DNA of 5,024 nt, taken from positions 1 to 5,024 of the forward strand of contig DYHM01000044.1 of assembly GCA_020724125.1 (NCBI GenBank), written 5' to 3'. The translations under genes were made by a program, and so were the position numbers. Under the pieces are notes generated by a model. It was given only the letters and a program-made list of their open reading frames with translations. It was not told the origin of the DNA and made no database searches. Below are positions 1 to 5,024 of this stretch, piece by piece (positions within the stretch are counted from its first letter, which is position 1; each line of letters starts with the position of its first letter). The DNA is from Patescibacteria group bacterium (lineage in GTDB: Bacteria > Patescibacteriota > Minisyncoccia > Minisyncoccales > CG1-02-41-26).

Positions 1-38
1 TTCATCTTTTGGCCGGTAAAATAAAAGAAATTGTTTAA
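1..38 (+). CDS. C-terminal tail of an unidentified upstream gene (partial)
   Basis: One forward frame is open from the left edge (first complete codon at 3) to a TAA at 36-38 and encodes HLLAGKIKEIV. The stop lies 15 bases before the ATG of the FtsZ-family gene, on the same strand, which matches the tight spacing further along. That makes it the likely last gene upstream in the same operon. FtsA often precedes FtsZ and would be a natural guess, but eleven residues are too few to identify the family. The other two forward frames also close within 24 bases, so the choice of frame rests on spacing and length alone. Confidence 0.35.
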   Translation, partial: HLLAGKIKEIV

Positions 39-53
39 AAATAGAAATTTAAA

Positions 54-1334
54 ATGTCTCAAATAACCACCATTAGTTCTAAAAAAATATCAAGAGGAAA
101 AAATTTTTCTTTTAATCCCCGAAGAATTAAGATTAAGATAATTGGCCTTGGCGCCGGCGGCAATTCTATTATTTCCGAAATAGCCAAAACCCTAAAAGGG
201 TTGAGTTTTTTTGCCATTGACTCCGACCCCCGCAGTTTTAAGGGATTATCAAAGAAGATTAAAATTTTTCATCTCGAGCAAGAATTAAGCCAATCCATCC
301 CATTAGAAGAAAAAAAGAAAACCGAATTAAAAGCAGGCGAAAAACCCTCTTTAATCCTTAAAGAAAAAATTAGAAAAATTTTTCAAGACGTTGATTTAAT
401 AATTTTAGTTAGTTGTTTGGGGGGACGGATAGGTTCTTATTTTTTGCCAATTTTTAGTCAGGCTTTGAATCAAATGAAAAAACTTTCAATAGGAATTTTT
501 ATTCTTCCGTTTAGTTTTGAAGATGAAAGAAAAATTTTTTTGGCTAAAAATAACTTAAAAGAATTTAAAGGAAATTTTTCAGGGGTAGCTATTTTAGAAA
601 ATGATAAAATTTTAAAACAAACGGAAAAAAACATTCCCCTTAGAAAATCTTTTTCTTTAATGAATCAGATTTTAGCCAATTATCTTCAAGATTTTATAGA
701 AGTTCTTTCCGGGGCAGGGATTATTAATATTGATTTTGCCGATTTCCAAACTATTTTAAGAGGTAAGGGTCAATTGGTCTATTTTTCCCGAGGGAAAGGT
801 CAGGGAATAAATAAAACAGAAGAAACATTAAAAGAACTTTTAGAAAACTCTCCCTTTGTTTTGCCTTTAAAAATAAAAAAGATATTATTTAATATTAGAG
901 CCGGTTTTGATTTAACCCTAAAAGAGGTTGAAAAAATAGGTCGGGAAATTTATAATTTAAATCCTCAGGCAAAAATTATTTTCGGCGTTTTTCAAGACCG
1001 TAAGTTTGAAAAAAAAATAAAAATAACCCTTTTAGGGGTAGGAGATAATTTGATTAAAGAAAGTAAAGAGAAAAAAAACAAGGAAGAGTTGAAAGAAAAA
1101 AAACAAAAAAAAGAAATCGGACAAGAAAAAATTAAAATCGAAGACGAGCTTAAAAAGAAAGAAGAAACAAGAGCGATAAAAAAGACATCCCAAAAGCGAA
1201 AAAAAATTAAAACCCAGCGACGAAACGGCTTAGAAATAAAAAAAATAGAGAAAAAAAATATAGAAGATAAAATAGAAGATAAAGAAGAAAAAGAAATCAA
1301 ATGGGAAATCCCTTCTTTTTTAAGGAATATTTAG
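54..1334 (+). CDS. ftsZ: Divergent FtsZ-family cell division protein with degraded GTP-binding loop
   Basis: FtsZ is the tubulin-like GTPase that polymerises at mid-cell into the division ring. Family features seen: a T1-like glycine loop GLGAGGN (31-37) after a basic N-terminal extension; PFSFE (152-156); ND at 183-184; the T7 loop GIINIDFADFQTIL (222-235) with the catalytic-type N225, D227 and D230; the C-terminal subdomain signature FDLTLKEVEKIG (285-296) and IIFGVF (308-313); and the terminal peptide WEIPSFLRNI (417-426), matching the IPxFLR tail that binds FtsA and other partners. Between core and tail (about 331-415) is a very Lys/Glu-rich linker, expected to be disordered. The odd part is T4: family GGGTGTG reads GGRIGSY (123-129), and the T3 region (93-99) lacks its usual GAGANP pattern. 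GTP binding may be weak or absent, so this may be a paralogue acting with a normal FtsZ elsewhere. The ATG fits family length; there is no Shine-Dalgarno. Confidence 0.88.
   Translation: MSQITTISSKKISRGKNFSFNPRRIKIKIIGLGAGGNSIISEIAKTLKGLSFFAIDSDPRSFKGLSKKIKIFHLEQELSQSIPLEEKKKTELKAGEKPSLILKEKIRKIFQDVDLIILVSCLGGRIGSYFLPIFSQALNQMKKLSIGIFILPFSFEDERKIFLAKNNLKEFKGNFSGVAILENDKILKQTEKNIPLRKSFSLMNQILANYLQDFIEVLSGAGIINIDFADFQTILRGKGQLVYFSRGKGQGINKTEETLKELLENSPFVLPLKIKKILFNIRAGFDLTLKEVEKIGREIYNLNPQAKIIFGVFQDRKFEKKIKITLLGVGDNLIKESKEKKNKEELKEKKQKKEIGQEKIKIEDELKKKEETRAIKKTSQKRKKIKTQRRNGLEIKKIEKKNIEDKIEDKEEKEIKWEIPSFLRNI
1260..1283 (+). repeat. Exact tandem 12-bp duplication in the ftsZ linker
   Basis: ATAGAAGATAAA occurs twice head to tail (1260-1271 and 1272-1283). 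It is in frame and gives IEDK twice in the charged linker just before the conserved C-terminal peptide. It fits slippage-driven length change in a disordered linker, where length and charge matter more than exact sequence. Confidence 0.8.
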
Positions 1335-1374
1335 GATAAAATTGGTTAAAAATAAAATCTGCAAATAAAAAAAT

Positions 1375-2298
1375 ATGATTTATGACTTCATTATTATTGG
1401 CGGCGGTCCGGCTGGTATCACGGCTGGCATCTATGCGGCAAGAAAAAAAATAAAGGCATTGTTAATTACAAAAGATTTTTTGGGTCAGGTTGGTAAAACA
1501 AGTCAGATTGATAATTACCCGGGACTCTTTGGCGTTTCTGGTTCTGAAATGATAAAAATCTTTAAAGAACATTTAAAAAAATTTGAAATTCAAATTCAGG
1601 AGGAAGAAAGCGTGATTAAGGTTGAAAAAAAAGATAATAATTTTTTGATAAAAACAAACAAGGAAAAAGAATTTTTGGCGAAAATAGTAATTGTCGCCAC
1701 AGGTCGCGATCCCCGGCCCTTGGAAGTGCCCGGGGAAAAGGAATTTATTGGCAAGGGTGTTTCTTATTGCTCGGTTTGCGACGCGCCTTTTTTTCGGACT
1801 AAAACCGTTGCCGTAATTGGCGGCGGCAATTCCGGTTTTGGGACCGCTTTAGACTTAACAAGATATGCCAAGAAAATTTTTATTTTTGAGAAGTCAAACC
1901 GTATTTTGGCTGATGAAATTTCTCAAGAACAGGCCCAAAAAGAAAAAAAAATTGAAATTTTTTTAAATAAAGAAATCAAAAGTATTGGGGGAAAAGATAG
2001 GGTTCAATCTTTAATTTATCAGGACTTAAAGACAGAAAAAATTTTTCAAATACCGATAGATGGGGTTTTTATTCAAATTGGCAGTATTCCAGCAACTGGC
2101 TTTTTAAAAGGGCTGATTGAATTTAATAAAAACGACGAAGTAGAAGTTGATTTTGAAACTTGCGCTAGTTCTTGTCCTGGTCTTTTTGCGGCTGGCGATG
2201 TTAATAATGGTCGCTGGAAACAAATAATTATTGCCGCTGCCGAAGGCAGCCGGGCCAGCTTAGCCGCTTACGAATATTTACAAAAATTATCCTCTTAA
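1375..2298 (+). CDS. trxB: Thioredoxin reductase-like FAD disulfide oxidoreductase, possibly NADH-preferring
   Basis: A flavoprotein that passes electrons from a nicotinamide cofactor through FAD and a Cys pair to thioredoxin or a similar thiol carrier in the cytoplasm. At 307 residues it is a typical low-molecular-weight TrxB. Seen in order: FAD Rossmann motif GGGPAG (9-14); DNYPG (46-50); VATGRDPRPLEVPGE (107-121); redox pair C132-S-V-C135-D (family usually CATCD or CPHCD); second nucleotide motif GGGNSG (149-154); and the C-terminal FAD motif GLFAAGDV (269-276), followed by KQIIIAAAEG. The family HRRxxFR segment, which holds the 2'-phosphate of NADPH, is replaced by IFEKSNRILADE (170-181). 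This, together with GVFIQIG (230-236), looks more like the AhpF reductase domain, which uses NADH. NADH preference is therefore inferred. It starts 40 bases after ftsZ and ends 7 bases before eno, so it is probably the middle gene of an operon. No thioredoxin or AhpC gene is visible here. Confidence 0.93.
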   Translation: MIYDFIIIGGGPAGITAGIYAARKKIKALLITKDFLGQVGKTSQIDNYPGLFGVSGSEMIKIFKEHLKKFEIQIQEEESVIKVEKKDNNFLIKTNKEKEFLAKIVIVATGRDPRPLEVPGEKEFIGKGVSYCSVCDAPFFRTKTVAVIGGGNSGFGTALDLTRYAKKIFIFEKSNRILADEISQEQAQKEKKIEIFLNKEIKSIGGKDRVQSLIYQDLKTEKIFQIPIDGVFIQIGSIPATGFLKGLIEFNKNDEVEVDFETCASSCPGLFAAGDVNNGRWKQIIIAAAEGSRASLAAYEYLQKLSS

Positions 2299-2305
2299 TC
2301 AAATA

Positions 2306-3583
2306 ATGACAAAAATAAAATCACTCGAAGTTAAAGAAATATTAGATTCAAAAGGAGACCCCGCCATAGAGGTGGAATTAAGAACAGATTTTACAAAAGT
2401 TTTAGCTTCGGTCCCGAGTGGCATCTCCCAGGGAAAATACGAGGCATTAGAGTTAAGAGATAAAGACGGAAAAGGCGTTTCACGGGCGATTGAAAAACTA
2501 AAAAAAACTATTGAGCCGGCTTTAAAAAATAAGGAAATAGCAAACCAGAAGACAATTGATGAACTTTTATTAAAGATTGACGGAACAAAGAACAAATCGT
2601 ATTTAGGCGCTAATACAATTTTAGCTGTTTCAATAGCAGTTTGTCGAACTATCGCTTTGGTCAAAAAAATTCCTCTCTACCAATATCTTAACGAAATTTA
2701 TAGAAACTTAGCTCCTATTAGTTCTGATAAAGCCAGTTTTTCAGTAAATTTGCCAAAGCCTTCGTTTAATATGATTGAGGGCGGAAGGCATGGTCAGCCA
2801 GGAATAGATTTTCAAGAGTTTATGATAATGCCACAGAAAAATGTCTATAAACAAAACTTAGAAATAGGAATAAAAATTTATCAGAGTTTAAGGGATATTT
2901 TAGAAAAAAAATTTGGAGAAAGAAATATTGTTTTAAGTAAAGAATCGGCTTTTTGTCTTCGGGTTTTCCCTTATCAAAATGCAGGGATTAAAAAAATTTC
3001 AGAAGCATTTAATCTAATTTTAGAAGCAGCTGAGAAAGGCGGTTTTAAAAATGATATCAAGTTTGCCATAGATGTGGCAGCTTCAGAATTTTATCAAGAC
3101 GGCAATTATAAATTTGAGGGAAAATACATTTCAAAAGAAGAGTTAATAGAAGTTTATCAGAATTTAGTAAGGCAATATCCAATCGTTTCAATAGAAGATC
3201 CGTTTTCAGAAGAGGATTTTGACGGTTTTGCGGAATTAAAAAATAAATTAGGCAATGCCATTATAATTTTCGGAGATGATTTAACCGCTTCTAATATTGA
3301 AAGAGTAAAATTAGCAAAGAAAGAAAATGCCTGTAATGGATTGATTTTAAAGCCTAATCAAATTGGGACAGTGACTGAAACATTGCAAGCGGCAAAATTA
3401 GCAAAATCATTTGGCTGGAAAATTATGGTGGCGAATAGGGCTGGCGAGACAGAGGATGATTTTATCGCTGATTTGGCTGTTGGCATTGAGGCTGAATTTA
3501 TAAAATCAGGAGCGCCTTTTGCTAAAGAACGAATGGCAAAGTATAATAGATTATTAAAAATTGAGCGGCGCGCAAAACTTTAG
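2306..3583 (+). CDS. eno: Enolase (2-phosphoglycerate dehydratase), divergent
   Basis: Converts 2-phosphoglycerate to phosphoenolpyruvate in lower glycolysis; Mg-dependent and cytosolic. The frame covers the family from EILDS (11-15) to AKYNRLLKIE (411-420). Metal ligands are D256 (AIDVAASEFY), E297 (SIEDPF) and D324 (GDDL). Active-site equivalents present are S41, H162, E171 (QEFMIMP), E213, K349 (LKPNQIG) and K400 (IKSG). Departures: DSRGNPT reads DSKGDPA (14-20); SGASTG reads SGISQG (38-43); GDEGGFAP reads SKESAFCL (211-218); and the active-site His of SHRSGETED is Asn377 (ANRAGETED). Activity is likely but not assured, and a second, standard enolase elsewhere is possible. The protein ends RRAKL soon after the conserved RIE, without the usual further 10 or so residues; those last codons lie inside an inverted-repeat arm. 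The ATG is 7 bases after the trxB stop, pointing to co-transcription; no Shine-Dalgarno is present. Confidence 0.94.
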   Translation: MTKIKSLEVKEILDSKGDPAIEVELRTDFTKVLASVPSGISQGKYEALELRDKDGKGVSRAIEKLKKTIEPALKNKEIANQKTIDELLLKIDGTKNKSYLGANTILAVSIAVCRTIALVKKIPLYQYLNEIYRNLAPISSDKASFSVNLPKPSFNMIEGGRHGQPGIDFQEFMIMPQKNVYKQNLEIGIKIYQSLRDILEKKFGERNIVLSKESAFCLRVFPYQNAGIKKISEAFNLILEAAEKGGFKNDIKFAIDVAASEFYQDGNYKFEGKYISKEELIEVYQNLVRQYPIVSIEDPFSEEDFDGFAELKNKLGNAIIIFGDDLTASNIERVKLAKKENACNGLILKPNQIGTVTETLQAAKLAKSFGWKIMVANRAGETEDDFIADLAVGIEAEFIKSGAPFAKERMAKYNRLLKIERRAKL

Positions 3584-3589
3584 TTCTTT
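3564..3589 (+). repeat. Inverted repeat, left arm (overlaps enolase stop)
   Basis: This arm reads AGCGG-C-G-C-GCAAAACTTTAGTTCTTT and pairs with 3805-3830. Mismatches are only at 3569/3825 and 3571/3823, and 3572-3589 is a perfect 18-bp match. It contains the last enolase codons and the TAG stop (3581-3583). Confidence 0.9.
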
Positions 3590-3624
3590 GATATTTTGAT
3601 TTGATATTTTGATATATTTGATAT
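3587..3624 (+). repeat. Clustered TTTGATAT octamers
   Basis: TTTGATAT occurs at 3587-3594, 3600-3607, 3608-3615 and 3617-3624, with a partial TTTGAT at 3595-3600. Four full copies lie within 38 bases. The last copy runs into the TATAAT box. The cluster could be an array of binding sites, an AT-rich upstream promoter element or a simple slippage repeat; sequence alone does not say which. Confidence 0.8.
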
Positions 3625-3627
3625 AAT
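3601..3627 (+). promoter_or_regulatory. Putative sigma-70-type promoter inside the inverted-repeat element
   Basis: A perfect TATAAT at 3622-3627 follows TTGATA at 3601-3606 with a 15-base spacer, slightly short of the usual 17. An alternative TTGATT at 3596-3601 gives 20. Transcription would run rightward, away from enolase, through non-coding DNA and then antisense to the 3' end of the - strand gene. In such AT-rich DNA chance matches are common, so this is tentative. Confidence 0.4.
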
Positions 3628-3804
3628 AAAAATGAAAAGATTTGTATAGACCTTTTGCGAAATAAGAAGAAAAATAGTTATTTTATCCTTTATTTATAAG
3701 CTTTTTCGGCTATTCTATCCTTCACAAGAAGTAAATTGTCGATTTAGCCTTTATTTAAAAAGAGAAATCACGATTTTCTAAGTTATTTTACAAGACATCT
3801 TATG

Positions 3805-3830
3805 AAAGAACTAAAGTTTTGCACACCGCT
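3805..3830 (-). repeat. Inverted repeat, right arm
   Basis: Reverse complement of the arm at 3564-3589, with two mismatches. It ends 20 bases before the stop of the - strand gene. The arms are 215 bases apart, too far for an ordinary intrinsic terminator, though enolase read-through RNA could fold them into one long stem. Confidence 0.9.
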
Positions 3831-3850
3831 TAAAATAATTATAAACAACA

Positions 3851-5024
3851 TCAAATTTTTAAAAAAGATTTTGTTCTTTTTTCGGCTCTGCCCCAAGAAG
3901 CCAAAAAATTATTTATAAATTCTTGAGGAGATTTTTCTTCTTCTAAGAATTCAGATAAAACCCACCCAACGCAAAATAAAATGTGATATTCTTCAAAATT
4001 TTCTTTTCTTGCTTTAAGGTAAGCAGGATGAAAAACGTTTATCCAAATTGTATTTTCAACCATTCGCGCCAAAGAATCCCCTTCCTTTTCTTCAAAGCCA
4101 ATATTAAGACCGGGTCCTCTTTTTTTCTCTTCTTTCTTTTTATTCTTAGACTCGGTTTCAATTACTTCCCTTTTTTCTTTTTTTGAAACTTCATTTAATA
4201 ATCCGACTTTTTCCTCTATTAATTTTACCAGCGACGTTTCTTTTAAAGACAAACTGCCTCCTTTTTTTATTCTCCGAACTCCTAAAAGAGGAATCAATTC
4301 GGGAAAATCATCTAAAATATAACTAATAGCTGATTCTATTTCTCTTGTTAAGGGACGGAATTTTTTTATCTTTTCTTCTTTTCCGAGTTCCTCCCCTAAT
4401 TCTTCTAAGGGAGGAGCAATTGCTTCTTGAATGGCTTTTCGATATTTATAATATTTTTTTAAACTGCTGGCGTTTCTTAAAAAATCCATTTTATTTGTAG
4501 TAAGAATTTCCGCCAAGACTGGAATTTCAACCACTCCCCGAATTAAATGAGGTTCTTTTGGCATAATCCCAACCCATTCCCAGCCAGATTTAATTATTTT
4601 CCCATAAATTAAAACTGCCAATCCCATGTTTTCATGCAAAATTTGGCGGCCGGATATATTTTCACCATCGCCTGTTTCTTTTACTCCATTAGAAACAAAA
4701 TCTCTAATAGTGTTTAACTCATCATCTTTAATAAGATATCCAAAACCGCTTATTTTTCTTGACCTTTTATCTGCGCCGACTCTAAAAATTTTAAAAGGCT
4801 GGGAAACATCCGATTCGGTTAAAGAAATCTCTTGTTCGTTAATAAAAAATTCCACTCCCTTTTTGTAAATATATCGATAAATCATCTGAAAGAATTGAGG
4901 ATATAAAAGGGGATAAAAATGGCGATAGATGGTTTTAAAAATAAAATCTTTATTAAGAAGCAAAGAATTTGGCTTAGAAAGATTAATAGTAACGGATGTT
5001 CCCCGAGGAAAAGGAATCCTGTTG
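3851..5024 (-). CDS. Probable GHKL/HSP90-like ATPase, C-terminal part (5' end outside window)
   Basis: The frame runs from the right edge to a TGA at 3851-3853, giving 390 visible residues. A TTG at 4961-4963 could be read as a start, but the frame stays open to the edge and the residues above it look genuine, so the true start lies outside. The first visible part, RIPFPRGTSVTINL (about 4979-5020), resembles the GTxVTI strand that closes a GHKL ATP-binding fold; the expected N- and D-box motifs would be beyond the edge. It continues with GFGYLI, then VVEIPVLAEILTTNKMDFLRN (TTNKMDF near 4482-4502) and YYKYRKAIQEAI. A Lys/Glu-rich hydrophilic stretch (about 4117-4187) follows, then a C-terminal block with NTIWINVFHPAYLKARKE (HPAY at about 4019-4030) and YHILFCVGWVLSEFLEEE. 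No membrane segment or signal is apparent. The family call rests on motif resemblance; substrate and role are unknown. MORC/MutL-like or chaperone-like roles are possible. Confidence 0.6.
   Translation of the reverse strand, partial: NRIPFPRGTSVTINLSKPNSLLLNKDFIFKTIYRHFYPLLYPQFFQMIYRYIYKKGVEFFINEQEISLTESDVSQPFKIFRVGADKRSRKISGFGYLIKDDELNTIRDFVSNGVKETGDGENISGRQILHENMGLAVLIYGKIIKSGWEWVGIMPKEPHLIRGVVEIPVLAEILTTNKMDFLRNASSLKKYYKYRKAIQEAIAPPLEELGEELGKEEKIKKFRPLTREIESAISYILDDFPELIPLLGVRRIKKGGSLSLKETSLVKLIEEKVGLLNEVSKKEKREVIETESKNKKKEEKKRGPGLNIGFEEKEGDSLARMVENTIWINVFHPAYLKARKENFEEYHILFCVGWVLSEFLEEEKSPQEFINNFLASWGRAEKRTKSFLKI

Larger units (their letters stand above)
3564..3830. mobile_element. Putative non-coding MITE-like element bounded by 26-bp inverted repeats
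   Basis: This 267-base segment is bounded by arms at 3564-3589 and 3805-3830 that are inverted copies of each other, 24 of 26 positions matching. No frame in the interior encodes a plausible protein. The contents are a cluster of TTTGATAT octamers, a promoter-like TATAAT, and short AT-rich direct repeats such as CCTTTATTTA (3687 and 3748) and AGTTATTTTA (3676 and 3781). Small size, long terminal inverted repeats and lack of coding capacity are the marks of a MITE. No convincing target-site duplication is seen, though the flanks are so AT-rich that one would be hard to recognise. Alternatives are a structured RNA locus or a recombination remnant. Copy number in the genome would decide. Confidence 0.45.

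Noticed and set aside
992..1300. Open frame on the - strand opposite the ftsZ linker
   Set aside because: It is a low-complexity Ser/Phe-rich mirror of the Lys/Glu-rich linker codons, inside a clear FtsZ-family gene.
2299..2664. Open frame on the - strand over the start of enolase
   Set aside because: Enolase is unmistakable on the + strand; the reverse product has no family features.
3632..3649. ATG shortly after the TATAAT box
   Set aside because: The frame stops after five codons, so it is not a credible gene.
3647..3663. TAGACCTTTTGCGAAAT, similar in feel to some IS-element ends
   Set aside because: No inverted partner is found on the other side of the intergenic region and no transposase is present, so the resemblance is too weak to call.
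3763..3779. Small hairpin AAATC-AC-GATTT as a possible terminator
   Set aside because: The stem is only about five A/T-rich pairs with a two-base loop and no following T tract.
3983..4186. Open frame on the + strand inside the ATPase-like gene
   Set aside because: Phe-rich shadow of the Lys-rich stretch on the opposite strand, as is the one at 4626-4868.
4961..4963. TTG as the start of the - strand ATPase-like gene
   Set aside because: The frame stays open to the window edge and the upstream residues include a GTSVTINL strand typical of the fold, so the real start is further upstream.

Overview
The window is AT-rich, densely packed bacterial DNA. Three genes run on the + strand: a divergent FtsZ-family protein, a thioredoxin reductase-like flavoprotein and an enolase. 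One large gene on the - strand enters from the right edge. Gaps inside the + strand run are short (15, 40 and 7 bases), and no start codon has a recognisable Shine-Dalgarno sequence. The Lys/Glu/Ile/Phe-rich proteins, tight packing and divergent core genes would suit a small-genome lineage such as Patescibacteria/CPR. That placement is inference from general character only; no marker gene here proves it.

Layout: 1-38 is the tail of an unidentified + strand gene. 54-1334 is an FtsZ homologue with an intact T7 loop and C-terminal IPxFLR peptide but a degraded GTP-binding T4 loop. 1375-2298 is a TrxB/AhpF-type disulfide reductase whose nucleotide-binding segment lacks the usual HRR signature for NADPH. 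2306-3583 is enolase, with nearly all catalytic residues kept but several signature loops altered. 3584-3850 is a convergent intergenic stretch. 3851-5024 (- strand) is the C-terminal part of a probable GHKL/HSP90-like ATPase whose N-terminus lies beyond the window.

The most unusual DNA structure is at the enolase 3' end. A 26-bp inverted repeat (24 of 26 matching) has its left arm at 3564-3589, covering the last codons and stop of enolase, and its right arm at 3805-3830, 20 bases from the stop of the opposing gene. Between the arms lie clustered TTTGATAT octamers, a perfect TATAAT box and no open reading frame. This looks like a small non-coding inverted-repeat element (MITE-like) that inserted at, and now supplies, the enolase C-terminus.

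The three + strand genes are probably co-transcribed. They serve unrelated housekeeping roles (cell division, thiol redox, lower glycolysis), so their grouping need not mean a shared pathway. No tRNA, rRNA, CRISPR array or transposase gene was seen.
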